From: JAXGXJ01 sp040772905 | GTDB lineage: Bacteria > Actinomycetota > Thermoleophilia > RBG-16-64-13 | Assembly (NCBI GenBank): GCA_040772905.1 | Contig: JAXGXJ010000004.1 | Span: 248,001-312,000, forward strand | Length of the DNA: 64,000 nt | Reading direction: 5' to 3' | Shown here: piece by piece, positions 49,933 to 58,734 of the stretch | Layout of the letters: every line of letters begins with the position of its first letter | How positions within the stretch are numbered: position 1 is the first letter of the stretch | Made by a program: the position numbers and the translations under genes | Notes under the pieces: model-generated | What the model was told of the DNA's origin: nothing | The model's input: the letters and a program-made list of their open reading frames with translations, nothing else | The model's database searches: none

Positions 49933-51324
49933 CTATTTGGCAGCCGGCACGATGCTCTTCTTGATGGGCACCGATCCGATCTCGACTATCTTGCCGTCCT
50001 GGGCCTGCTGGAGACGGACGGCGTCGACACCGTACACGTCGCCCTCTCCGTACGTGAGCTTGGTAGACGTGATACCGCCCGTGTCAAGGCCCTTGATCTG
50101 CCGGAAGCCTTTCTCCAGCACGTCCTCGCTGGTCAGATCCTCGGGAGCGACCTGCTGGCTGGCCAGACGGAGCGCCTCCACTTGAGTCATGGCCTCCACG
50201 ATGCCATCGAGGTACATGACGTTGTACTTGTCCTTGTCGGCTGCGCGGTATTTGTCCTTCAGCATCTCCGCGAACTTCGCGCCCTCGTTATCCGCGTCGA
50301 ATGTGCACATGTCGCCGGCTACGACCACACCGTTCGCGGTCGCGCCCAGATCCGGCACCATTATCTGAAGGTGACTCGGCTCGCCGAAGGCGAAGGTGAT
50401 CTCGTATGGCTGGCCGACGCCCATGCCCAAGCGGACGGCTTCCTTGATGCTGGGCTGGCTACCGGGGTTGACCATCAGACCCAAGGCAAGGTCGACTCTG
50501 TTGTCCTTGAGCCACGCGAGTTGGGTGGTCGGTGCCGCAGAGGCGACCAGAGGGACGAACTGCGCTCCCACGAATTCGAAGCCCATCTCCTCCAAGGCCG
50601 TCTTCATCTCAGGGATGTCGATGTTCCGCCCGAGAGCTGCATCGGCGGTCAGATATGCGACTCGAGGCTTGCGGCTGGTGTCGGTCCAGTTCTGCATGAA
50701 CCATTCCGCCGCCGCGCCCATGGCATCCGTGAACAGAGGGTTCTTCAGGAAGATGTTGCCAGGCGGCAGAACTGCGGTCGTAGGAGCAGTCTGGCAGGTA
50801 GCCCCCACCTTGTCCGCGATCAGCACGTCCTTCAGAGCCGCGGCCTGTGGACTGCCGCTGACTCGCTCAAGCAGCAGCCCCTTCGACTTGAGGTCCTCGT
50901 AGATCAGCAAGGTCTTGTCGGGAGCCAGAGCGTCATCCCCCCACAGCAGTTGGAAGGTGATGTTGGCCGGCAGCGTCTTGTCGGGGTACCAAGGGGCCAG
51001 GATGTGGTTCTCGTTCACATATTTGACGTAATCCTCAAATCCGGCAAGAACGGATGCGCAGTCCTCGGCGTAGGCACCGGTGAGCGCGAAGGTGCCGCCG
51101 ACGTAGAGAGTAACGGGCTCACCGGCCGCGGTCGTGTCAGGGGGCGCGGACGTGGTCTCAGTCCCCGCCGCGGTGGTCTCAGTGGGAGCAGCTGCCGTGG
51201 TGGTCTCAGTGGGAGCGGCTGCCGTGGTGGTGGACTCGTCGTCCGGGCCGCATCCCACTGCAAATAGAGCGACGGCGACGACGAGAAGCAAACAAACCGC
51301 CCACAGGGCTCGTTTCCGTTTCAC
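49933..51324 (-). CDS. ABC transporter substrate-binding lipoprotein (branched-chain amino acid receptor type)
   Basis: The 463-residue protein has a Sec signal with the lipobox AVGC (Cys25) and a long Thr/Ala/Glu repeat linker (TTTAAAPTETT repeats) to about residue 68. The binding domain begins TLYVGGTFALTGAYAEDC and contains VAYLTADAALGRNIDIPEM and NPGSQPSIKEAVRLGMG. It is a tandem paralog of the next upstream gene at 51478-52845. Receptors of this class serve LivHMGF-type importers, and many bind aromatic acids rather than amino acids. It is the last transporter gene of the operon, before a hairpin. Confidence 0.92.
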   Translation of the reverse strand: MKRKRALWAVCLLLVVAVALFAVGCGPDDESTTTAAAPTETTTAAAPTETTAAGTETTSAPPDTTAAGEPVTLYVGGTFALTGAYAEDCASVLAGFEDYVKYVNENHILAPWYPDKTLPANITFQLLWGDDALAPDKTLLIYEDLKSKGLLLERVSGSPQAAALKDVLIADKVGATCQTAPTTAVLPPGNIFLKNPLFTDAMGAAAEWFMQNWTDTSRKPRVAYLTADAALGRNIDIPEMKTALEEMGFEFVGAQFVPLVASAAPTTQLAWLKDNRVDLALGLMVNPGSQPSIKEAVRLGMGVGQPYEITFAFGEPSHLQIMVPDLGATANGVVVAGDMCTFDADNEGAKFAEMLKDKYRAADKDKYNVMYLDGIVEAMTQVEALRLASQQVAPEDLTSEDVLEKGFRQIKGLDTGGITSTKLTYGEGDVYGVDAVRLQQAQDGKIVEIGSVPIKKSIVPAAK

Positions 51325-51398
51325 TTTCCCTCCTATCGCTTACGTATGTGACACGCGGAGCAGCCAAGATCTTGCCGCAGCGACCCGGTGGAATAAGG

Positions 51399-51428
51399 GG
51401 CAAGGAGCCCCTCGCGGAGCTCCTTGCC
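51399..51428 (-). terminator. Hairpin between the two solute-binding lipoprotein genes
   Basis: GGCAAGGAGC (51399-51408) and GCTCCTTGCC (51419-51428) pair perfectly with a 10-base loop, about 50 nt past the stop of the upstream paralog. It may attenuate expression of the second receptor. Confidence 0.5.
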
Positions 51429-51477
51429 TTCAACGACTCAAGCTATAAGGAGTATCGGATGCTCGTGTTGTCCCGTG

Positions 51478-52845
51478 CTACTTGGCCGCGGGCAGCACGC
51501 CGCGCAGCGGGTACTCGCCCACATCCACGATCTTGCCGTTCTGCACCTGCTGGATACGGCAGGTATCGGGACCGAGCACGTCGCCTTCCCCATAGGTGAA
51601 GGGAGAGATGAAGATGCCCCCGGTGTCCATGTCCTTGATCTGCCAGAAGCCCTTCTTGAGAACGTCTTCGCTGGTCATCTCGGGACCGACTGCGAGATAG
51701 GCCAGGCGCAGGGCCTCGACCTGGGTCATGGCCTCGACGATACCGTCGAAGTACAGGACGTTCACGCCCTTGCCCTTACCGTATTTCTCTTTGAGCATGT
51801 TCGCGAACTCGACACCCGGCACGTCGGCGTCTTCGGCGCAGAAGTCACCGGCAACGACCACACCCTCAGCCAGTTCGCCCATGTCGGGCAGGAAGATCTG
51901 CAGGTGGCCCGGGTTGCCGAAGGCGAAGGTGATCTTGTAAGGCTGATTGGTGCCCATGCCCAGACGCACCGCTTCCTTGATGGTGGGCTGGCTGCCCGGG
52001 TTGACCATGCAACCGAAGGTGAGGTCGACCTTGTTCTCCTTGAGCCACGCCAGCTGCGTCGTGGGAGCGGCCTTGGGCACCAGGTCGACGAACTGGGCGC
52101 CGGCGAACTCATAGCCCAGTCCCTCGAGATAGGCCTGCATCTCTGGGAAGTCGATGGCCCGTCCGAGCGCGGCATCGGCTGTGAGATGCGCGACTCGCGG
52201 AGCGCGGTCTTCCTTCCAGTTCTCCAAGAACCACTCCGCCACCGCGGCGTACTCATCGCTGTAGGTGGGAGCGTTCAGGAAGATGTTGCCCGGAGGTTGC
52301 AGATAGGCGGCCGTGGTGGACTGGCTGGTGGCGCCGATGTTGTCGGCCACGAGCAGGTCTTTCAGGGCCAGGCCCTCGGGGGAGCCGCTCACGCGTTGTA
52401 CCAGGAGACCCTTAGACTTGAAGTCCTCATAGATGGTGAGGGTCTTGTCGGGAGCCAGGGCGTCGTCGGCCCACATGAGCTCGAAGGTGATGTTCTCCGG
52501 GACGGTCCTGTCGGTGTGCCACGGCGCGAGGATGTGGTTCTCGTTCACCCATGCGATGTAGTCCTGGAATCCCGCCAGGATGGCGGCGCAGTCCTCGGCG
52601 TAGGCGCCGGTGAGCGCGAAGGTGCCTCCCACATAGAGTGTGATGGGCTCAGCCGACGGAGCGGCTGTGGTGTCGGGAGCGTTCGTGGTGGCTGCGCCTC
52701 CGCCTGCGGTCGTGTCGGTGGAACCAGCAGCGGTCGTCTCGGTAGGTGCTGCGGTAGTGGCCGGCGTATCATCCCCGCAGGCCGCAAGCACCGGTAGTGT
52801 GACTATGAGGATCGCGAGTAACCCTAGTAGTAGGAATCTCTTCAT
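51478..52845 (-). CDS. ABC transporter substrate-binding lipoprotein (paralog of 49933-51324)
   Basis: From the ATG at 52845 (a TTG at 52851 is also possible; AGGGG lies upstream of both) the product has 455 residues, a Sec signal with the lipobox LAAC (Cys23), a Thr/Ala-rich linker, and the same receptor fold as its neighbour: YVGGTFALTGAYAEDCAAIL and VEALRLAYLAVGPEM. The two receptors are alike along the whole length but differ in the linker and around likely ligand loops, so they may pass different ligands to the same permease. It follows livM by about 125 nt. Confidence 0.92.
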   Translation of the reverse strand: MKRFLLLGLLAILIVTLPVLAACGDDTPATTAAPTETTAAGSTDTTAGGGAATTNAPDTTAAPSAEPITLYVGGTFALTGAYAEDCAAILAGFQDYIAWVNENHILAPWHTDRTVPENITFELMWADDALAPDKTLTIYEDFKSKGLLVQRVSGSPEGLALKDLLVADNIGATSQSTTAAYLQPPGNIFLNAPTYSDEYAAVAEWFLENWKEDRAPRVAHLTADAALGRAIDFPEMQAYLEGLGYEFAGAQFVDLVPKAAPTTQLAWLKENKVDLTFGCMVNPGSQPTIKEAVRLGMGTNQPYKITFAFGNPGHLQIFLPDMGELAEGVVVAGDFCAEDADVPGVEFANMLKEKYGKGKGVNVLYFDGIVEAMTQVEALRLAYLAVGPEMTSEDVLKKGFWQIKDMDTGGIFISPFTYGEGDVLGPDTCRIQQVQNGKIVDVGEYPLRGVLPAAK

Positions 52846-52970
52846 CTGCAATCAACCCCTCTCACTCGTCATACCCAACTGTTGCCCTGAGCCGATGCCT
52901 TCTCGTTGTAGCGGCACCTCCACGTAGGACCTATAGAACGAGTCTCCAACAGCACCGCGCGAGCGCGGGG

Positions 52971-54008
52971 CTAGTATGGCCAAGCTTGGTAGTAGTTCTT
53001 GAGGCGCTCGAGGATGTGCGCGATTCCGCGCGGGGCGAAGATGAGGAACAGGATGATGGCCACGCTGGGCAAGATGAGGCCCAAGCCGACGGCCGCCTGC
53101 GGGTTGACGATGTCGGCCAGGGCCGGCCCGATCCTAGTGGCCAACTGCTGCAGCAGTTTGATGACGATGACCCCGTAGATGACTCCCGAGACACTCCCCA
53201 TGCCACCGATGATGAGCATGCCCAGCATCCACACCGAATCGAAGAACGGGAACTGCTCCACGTTGGCGAACGAGAGATACTGCACAGAGAGGCCCCCGGC
53301 AAGACCGGCGAACACGCATCCCACGAAGAAGGCCTGCAGCTTGTAGGAGAACAGGTTGACCCCCATGACCTCGGCCGCCAGGTCGTTGTCGCGGATGGCG
53401 ATGAAGGCCCGCCCCGCCCGGGTGCGCAGGATGTTCTTGGCCACGAGTGTCGCGATGATGGCCAACACGAGCACCACGTAGAAGTAGGTCTCCTTTCCCC
53501 TGATCGAGAACCCGAAGAGATCGGCGGGCGGCACGGGCATGCCTTCCGTGCCACCAGTGAGGCTGCGGAACTGCAACACCAGCCAATGAAGGATGAAGTA
53601 GGCGGCGACCGTGGCCATGATGAGGTAGAAACCCTTGATGCGCAGCGACGGCAACCCGAATATGATCCCCACCACCCCGGCAACCAAGGCTGAGATGGGC
53701 AACGCCAGGATGAAAGGCAGACCTGCCGACTGAGTCAGGATGGCCATAGCGTAACCGCCCACCATCATGAAGCCTGCGTGCCCCAGCGAGACCAGACCGC
53801 AGTTGCCCGTGAGGATGTTGAGGCCATGGGCCGCGATGATGTTGATGCCGATGATGGTGGCCAGGGTCAGCGTCGAGACTGAAGCCCACCGAGGGATGGT
53901 GAAGAAGAACACCAGGAGGATGACCAGGAAGATCCATTTCGTCCTAGTGCGGACCATGGCCATATCTTGACCATAGGTCTGGGCGAAAGTGCCGCTCGGT
54001 AGTCTCAT
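52971..54008 (-). CDS. livM: Branched-chain amino acid-type ABC transporter permease LivM
   Basis: The 345-residue permease has eight or nine predicted helices and family blocks: GLNILTGNCGLVSLGHAGFMMVGGYA near residue 63 (shown here as two parts of one motif), FGLPSLRIKGFYLIMATVA, and the cytoplasmic loop AIRDNDLAAEVMGVN that couples to the ATPases. It lies 3 nt downstream of livH. The name follows the family; the substrate may well not be an amino acid, given the acyl-CoA ligase in the same operon. Confidence 0.94.
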   Translation of the reverse strand: MRLPSGTFAQTYGQDMAMVRTRTKWIFLVILLVFFFTIPRWASVSTLTLATIIGINIIAAHGLNILTGNCGLVSLGHAGFMMVGGYAMAILTQSAGLPFILALPISALVAGVVGIIFGLPSLRIKGFYLIMATVAAYFILHWLVLQFRSLTGGTEGMPVPPADLFGFSIRGKETYFYVVLVLAIIATLVAKNILRTRAGRAFIAIRDNDLAAEVMGVNLFSYKLQAFFVGCVFAGLAGGLSVQYLSFANVEQFPFFDSVWMLGMLIIGGMGSVSGVIYGVIVIKLLQQLATRIGPALADIVNPQAAVGLGLILPSVAIILFLIFAPRGIAHILERLKNYYQAWPY

Positions 54009-54011
54009 CGC

Positions 54012-54902
54012 CTACACCCTCTCGATCCGCTTGAGGCCGAACAGGCCATGGGGCTTGAGGATCAGCACTGCCAGCATGACGATGAACGGGAAGACGTTGG
54101 CCAGTCCACCGCCGGAGGGCATCAGGGGATCGAGGTAACCCGCCGCCAGGTTCTCCAGGATGCCAAGGATGACGCCGGCCACGATCGCGCCGCCGACGGA
54201 ATCCAGACCGCCCAGGATGACGACGGCCAGAGCCTTCAACCCCACCTCGGCGAGCGGCGGCGATACGCCGGACACGCCGCCCAGAAGGGTGCCGCCCACG
54301 ACGCCCACCACACAGGCGATGACCCACACCAGCGCGTACACCATGGTGGCTTTGATGCCGAGGCTGCGGGTGACCTGCTCGTCCTCGGCCGTCGCCCGCA
54401 TGGACAACCCGATCTTGGTGTAGCGGAAGATGAACATCAGGATGGCCACGATCACGATGGACACGATCAAACCCAGCAACGAAGAGGGCGGCACCGACAC
54501 GGCGCCCAATTGCAGGGTGATGGCAGGCAGCGCGTCGTGATAGGTGACGTACTCACCGCCCCACACCAGGATGGCGATGCCATCGAGCACACCCGCCAGC
54601 GCGATGGTCATCATGACCACCGCCAGGGCGTCCTGCCCCAGCAATGGGCGGAGGGTGGTCCGCTCGATGACAAGACCGAGCACCACCGCCACTGCGATGG
54701 CGGCGATGATAGCCAACCATACCGGCAGTCCGAGGGGCACGATGAAGGTATAGCCCAGATAGGCGCCGATCATGACGATCTGACCCTGGGCGATGTTGAA
54801 GGCCCCGGAGCACTTGAAGATGATGACGAAACCGATGGCGATCAGAGCGTACATCATGCCCAGGGCGAGCCCGGTGACGAAGAGTTGGAAGAAGAAGGTC
54901 AT
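54012..54902 (-). CDS. livH: Branched-chain amino acid-type ABC transporter permease LivH
   Basis: The 296-residue permease shows the LivH pattern: LGMMYALIAIGFVIIFKCSGAFNIAQGQ at the N-terminus (read as adjoining motifs), ERTTLRPLLGQ, the coupling loop MRATAEDEQVTRSLGI, and the C-terminal GGLDSVGGAIVAGVILGI. Its ATG overlaps the ligase stop by 4 nt (ATGA, 54899-54902), tying its translation to that of the acyl-CoA ligase. LivH and LivM form the heterodimeric membrane channel. Confidence 0.95.
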   Translation of the reverse strand: MTFFFQLFVTGLALGMMYALIAIGFVIIFKCSGAFNIAQGQIVMIGAYLGYTFIVPLGLPVWLAIIAAIAVAVVLGLVIERTTLRPLLGQDALAVVMMTIALAGVLDGIAILVWGGEYVTYHDALPAITLQLGAVSVPPSSLLGLIVSIVIVAILMFIFRYTKIGLSMRATAEDEQVTRSLGIKATMVYALVWVIACVVGVVGGTLLGGVSGVSPPLAEVGLKALAVVILGGLDSVGGAIVAGVILGILENLAAGYLDPLMPSGGGLANVFPFIVMLAVLILKPHGLFGLKRIERV

Positions 54903-56833
54903 GCCTCACCCCGTCCGATCGTCGCGATTCTGAGTGTGGTCTTGATCTTGCCCACCCGTCCGTCCTGATAGGTGAACTCCGCTTCCACCTCCACACTGTC
55001 GTCCTGTCCGCTGAGCGCGTGCGCCAGGCCGGCGTACCTTTCCTTCAGATAGGAGCGACGCAGCTTGCGGTTGCGGGTGAGCTCCTGCTCGTCCGGGTCG
55101 AACTCCTTGTGAAGGTTGACGTAGCGCGCGATGCGCCGGGTCGCCGGTAGACCCTTGTTGAGTCGCTCGATCTCCCCGCGGATGAGGTCGTAGACCTCCG
55201 GCTTCTGCGACAGGTCGCCGAACGTGGTGAACGCCACCTTGGCCTTATCCGCCCAGTGCCCGGTGTTTGCAGCGTCGACGATAATGATCGCGGAAAGCCA
55301 GTCGCAGCCCTGTTCCGCATGCACCCAGGCGTCCTTGATGTAGGCGCTGGACTTGAGCGTGCTCTCCACCGTCTGCGGCGGCACCACGTCACCGCAAGGC
55401 AGAGGGATGAGGTCCTGCCCGCGATCGATGAACACCAGATCGCCGTCGGGCGTCAATTCTCCCAGGTCGCCGGTGGCCACCCAGCCATCCGCAAGCTTGT
55501 CCGGGCCTGCAGCCGATCCGTCCAGATAGCCTAGGAACATCCCGGAATGCCGCACCTGTATCTCGCCCTGCTCGGAGAAACGGAGTTCGACGCCCTGGTT
55601 CACCGACCCGACCGTGCCGGGGATCTGGCCGCCCTTGGCCGCTCCGGTGACCGCGCCCGCTTCAGCGGACCCGTACACGTTCTTGAGCGGCACCTTGAGT
55701 GAGTGGAACAGCAGCGTGGTGTCGGTCGCCAGCGTGGAACCCGAGGTGTAGCACGCGCGAGCGTGCGGCAGCCCCATGTGGTCGCGCATGGGCCGGAAGG
55801 CCACCAGATCGGCCGGCAGGTTCAGGAGCTTCCACTGCCAGCCGAGCCGCTGCTTGGAGTGATACGCATCCGCCGCCCGCCGACCGACCGGCATGGCCCA
55901 ATGCGTGGCCCAGCGTTTCAAACGCCCGGCACTGCCCATCTTGGCGAGCACCTCGCTTGCCTCGCTCTCCCAAAGACGGCTGGTGTAGACCACGACGCTG
56001 GGCGCGATCTCACGCACGTCCTCGCGCTGCGTCTCGGCGTTCTCGGCGAAGTTGATGGTGCCGCCCGACAGCAGGTGACAACCGAAGGCCAACCACTGCT
56101 CGGTAATCCAGGCGGGGGGGAGATACGACACGAAGTCGTCCTTGGCGGTGAAGCCCTCCCCGTCCGCGAAGCTGCGCGAGTCGGCCATGAGAGACCGGTA
56201 GCTGTGCAGAGTGGCCTTGGCCTGCCCGCCGACACCTGAGGTGTAGATGATGGAGCAGACGTCGTCGGCCTGCCCGGCAGCGATGTTCTGCCCGAAGACC
56301 TCAGGGTGGCCGGACTCGTACTCTCGTCCTTTGGCGAGGACCTCCCGCAGACCCACGAACCCCTGCTCGGTCCCGCTCAGACCCTTGTAGCGCCAGTACA
56401 CCACCGTCTTGAGCTCCGGCAGGCGCTCGCGGATGAGCACCATCTTGTCCACTTGCTCCTGGTCCTCGACTATGGCGAACTGACAGCCGGAGTGCTGAGC
56501 GATGTACTCGATCTCCGCAGCCGAGAGGTCGGAATACAGGCCCACGCTCACACCTCGGTCGCACTGCGCCGCCATCTGGGCGAAATACCATTCGGGACGG
56601 TTGTCGCCCACGATCAGCAACTTGTCGCCGGGCTGAAAGCCCAAGGCGAGCAGACCCAGAGCGAGATACTTGACGTTATCGAGATAGTCCTGCCAGCTGT
56701 ACGACTGCCAGATGCCGTAGTGCTTGTAGCGCATGGCCTTGCTCTTGCGGCCGAAACGCGCACTGTTGTCCTGGAGAAGCTTGGGCCAAGTGTCGAGGGC
56801 GCCCCGGTCTATGTGCGTCGCATGCGTCGTCAT
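54899..56833 (-). CDS. AMP-dependent acyl-CoA synthetase (long-chain/aromatic type) inside the liv operon
   Basis: The 644-residue enzyme is of the FadD15-like ANL group: N-terminal SYSWQDYLDNVKYLALGLLALGFQPGDKL-type block, YGSAEAGAV in motif 5 and WVATGDLGELTPDGDLVFIDR in motif 8. The adenylate P-loop, normally YTSGTTGxPKG, reads YTSGVGGQAKATL, so both Thr and the last Pro and Gly are changed while the Lys is kept. The C-terminal 40 residues (VEVEAEFTYQDGRVGKI) form an added strand-rich tail. It sits between livF and livH with no gaps. Such ligases in liv operons usually activate the imported acid to its CoA ester. Confidence 0.9.
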   Translation of the reverse strand: MTTHATHIDRGALDTWPKLLQDNSARFGRKSKAMRYKHYGIWQSYSWQDYLDNVKYLALGLLALGFQPGDKLLIVGDNRPEWYFAQMAAQCDRGVSVGLYSDLSAAEIEYIAQHSGCQFAIVEDQEQVDKMVLIRERLPELKTVVYWRYKGLSGTEQGFVGLREVLAKGREYESGHPEVFGQNIAAGQADDVCSIIYTSGVGGQAKATLHSYRSLMADSRSFADGEGFTAKDDFVSYLPPAWITEQWLAFGCHLLSGGTINFAENAETQREDVREIAPSVVVYTSRLWESEASEVLAKMGSAGRLKRWATHWAMPVGRRAADAYHSKQRLGWQWKLLNLPADLVAFRPMRDHMGLPHARACYTSGSTLATDTTLLFHSLKVPLKNVYGSAEAGAVTGAAKGGQIPGTVGSVNQGVELRFSEQGEIQVRHSGMFLGYLDGSAAGPDKLADGWVATGDLGELTPDGDLVFIDRGQDLIPLPCGDVVPPQTVESTLKSSAYIKDAWVHAEQGCDWLSAIIIVDAANTGHWADKAKVAFTTFGDLSQKPEVYDLIRGEIERLNKGLPATRRIARYVNLHKEFDPDEQELTRNRKLRRSYLKERYAGLAHALSGQDDSVEVEAEFTYQDGRVGKIKTTLRIATIGRGEA

Positions 56834-57628
56834 CTACGACATCCACCTCTTGCGTCGGCGGTAATGCTTCACATCGCGATAGTTTTTCTGCTCGCCGCTG
56901 CAGGAGATGCCCATGTAGAATTCCTTGACGTCCTCGTTGTCCTTGAGCTTGTCGGCCGGTCCGTCCAGCACGATGCGGCCGTTCTCCATGACGTAGCCGT
57001 AGTCGGCGATGCCCAGCGCGGCTTTGACGTTCTGCTCCACCACCAGCATCGAGACGCCCCTGTCGGCGTTGATCTGCTTGATGATCTGGTAGATCTCCTG
57101 GACCGCCATGGGGGCCAGACCCAGCGAGGGCTCATCGAGGAGCATGAGGTGCGGGGCGGCCATGAGCGCCCGTCCGATGACCATCATCTGCTGCTCGCCT
57201 CCCGAGAGGTAGCCGCTCACCCGCCTGCGGTAGTCACGCAGCTTGGGGAAGTAGTCAAACACCATGTCGAGGTCGCGTTTGACGCCCGCCCGGTCCTTGC
57301 GCCGGTAGGCGCCCACCTGCAGGTTCTCCTCGACGCTCAGATGTTCGAGAACCCGCCGCCCCTCCATGACCTGGCTGATGCCCATCTTGGAGATCTGTTC
57401 GGGGGCCAGATGATCGATGCGCTTGCCATCGATGGTCACGTTGCCGCTGGTGATCTCGCCCTGTTCCATCTTGAGAAGACCCGAGATGGATTTGAGAGTA
57501 GTGGTCTTCCCTCCGCCGTTGGCCCCGATGAGCGCCACGATCTGGCCGTCTCCGACCTCCACCGAGATGCCGTGCAGCACCCGGATGACACTCATGTAGG
57601 CGACCTCTATGTTGTTAACCTGCAACAT
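56834..57628 (-). CDS. livF: Branched-chain amino acid-type ABC transporter ATPase LivF
   Basis: The start is the ATG at 57628, one base after the livG stop; the frame to 57673 would overlap livG. The 264-residue ATPase has Walker A GANGGGKTT, signature YLSGGEQQMM, Walker B LMLLDEPSLGLAP and the LVVEQN switch His-equivalent region. A C-terminal tail of about 25 residues rich in Lys/Arg (HYRRRKRW) extends beyond the usual LivF end. It abuts the ligase gene with no gap. Confidence 0.95.
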   Translation of the reverse strand: MLQVNNIEVAYMSVIRVLHGISVEVGDGQIVALIGANGGGKTTTLKSISGLLKMEQGEITSGNVTIDGKRIDHLAPEQISKMGISQVMEGRRVLEHLSVEENLQVGAYRRKDRAGVKRDLDMVFDYFPKLRDYRRRVSGYLSGGEQQMMVIGRALMAAPHLMLLDEPSLGLAPMAVQEIYQIIKQINADRGVSMLVVEQNVKAALGIADYGYVMENGRIVLDGPADKLKDNEDVKEFYMGISCSGEQKNYRDVKHYRRRKRWMS

Positions 57629-57629
57629 G

Positions 57630-58475
57630 TCAGTCTTGCGATCCCAGATACGCGGCGATGACGGCCTCGTCACACTGGATCTCGGCCGGCGTCCCCTCCG
57701 CGATCTTGCGCCCGAAGTTCAGCACCGCGATGCGGTCGGCCAGGTCCATGACCACCCCCATATCGTGCTCCACCAGGATGATGCTGCGGATACCGTCACG
57801 GAGTACGGGTGTATCGGGATAGGTGTTTCCCTGGCCCTCGTACACATCGATGATGAAGCGGGCGATGTCTTCCTTCTCCTCCAGGTTCATCCCGGCCATG
57901 GGCTCATCGAGGAGGAGCACCCTGGGCTCCAAAGCCAGGGCGCGTCCCAGCTCCACCCTCTTGCGCAGACCGTAGGGCAGCGCACCCACAGGCTGCTTGC
58001 GGATGGACTGGATCTCGAGGAAATCGATGATCTCTTCCACCACCTGCCGGTGCTTGATCTCCTCACGCCGAGCCCAACCCCAATACAGGCCGCCGGTGAC
58101 GAAGTTCTGCTTCATGAACACATGGCGGGCGGCCATGATGTTGTCCTGCGTGGTGAGCCCGGTGTAGAGCTCGATGTTCTGGAAGGTGCGGGCGATACCC
58201 ATGCGGGCCAGCTTGTCGGGCCGCTGGCGGGTGATCTTGGTGCCCTCGAAGGTGATCTCGCCCTTTTGCGGCTTGTAGAAGCCGCTGATGGAGTTGAGGA
58301 GGGCGGTCTTGCCGGCCCCGTTCGGGCCGATGATGGCCAGGATCTCGTCGGTGCGGACGTCGAGACTCACACCCGAGAGCGCGTTGACCCCCCCGAAGCT
58401 GAGGGAGACCTTATCGATGGATATGATCCCCCGCTTCTCGGTGCCGGTGCGACTGTCTTCCGCGGTCAAAGCCAT
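57630..58475 (-). CDS. livG: Branched-chain amino acid-type ABC transporter ATPase LivG
   Basis: The 281-residue ATPase is the first gene of the liv operon. It shows Walker A GPNGAGKTALLN, the LivG-type signature LPYGLRKRVELGRAL and Walker B LLLDEPMAGMN, then an insertion (GNTYPDTPVLRDGIR) before the switch strand IILVEHDMGVVM. An insertion of this kind is common in LivG homologs of aromatic-acid transport operons, as far as I recall. The region upstream holds a promoter and palindromes. Confidence 0.95.
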   Translation of the reverse strand: MALTAEDSRTGTEKRGIISIDKVSLSFGGVNALSGVSLDVRTDEILAIIGPNGAGKTALLNSISGFYKPQKGEITFEGTKITRQRPDKLARMGIARTFQNIELYTGLTTQDNIMAARHVFMKQNFVTGGLYWGWARREEIKHRQVVEEIIDFLEIQSIRKQPVGALPYGLRKRVELGRALALEPRVLLLDEPMAGMNLEEKEDIARFIIDVYEGQGNTYPDTPVLRDGIRSIILVEHDMGVVMDLADRIAVLNFGRKIAEGTPAEIQCDEAVIAAYLGSQD

Positions 58476-58598
58476 CCGATCCCCCCACAGGACACGGCTT
58501 CACGACCCACTCGGATCCCAAGGAGGCAGCCCCGACGCCCCTCGGTCCGCAGTCAATATCCGCAGGCCCCAACGCCTACGACTCAGTACCTGGAGCCG

Positions 58599-58669
58599 AC
58601 TATAACAACGCCTTCGTTGTGACCACAAGCCTCCTGGCGGACGCTTCTTGCATGGATGGACGAATCCAT
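58599..58669 (-). promoter_or_regulatory. Promoter and two palindromes upstream of livG
   Basis: On the minus strand TATAGT (complement of 58599-58604) is a -10 with a weak TTGTGG -35 18 bases upstream. ACAACG/CGTTGT (58605-58610, 58615-58620; 4-base spacer) fills the promoter spacer. ATGGAT/ATCCAT (58652-58657, 58664-58669; 6-base spacer) lies farther upstream. These are candidate repressor and activator sites. The rest of the 259-nt gap 58476-58734 shows nothing more. Confidence 0.45.
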
Positions 58670-58734
58670 TACAACCTTGCATATGAGCGCACGGCAGCGC
58701 GAGCGCCGCGCGAGGCAGGCGAGGGGACAGCGTG

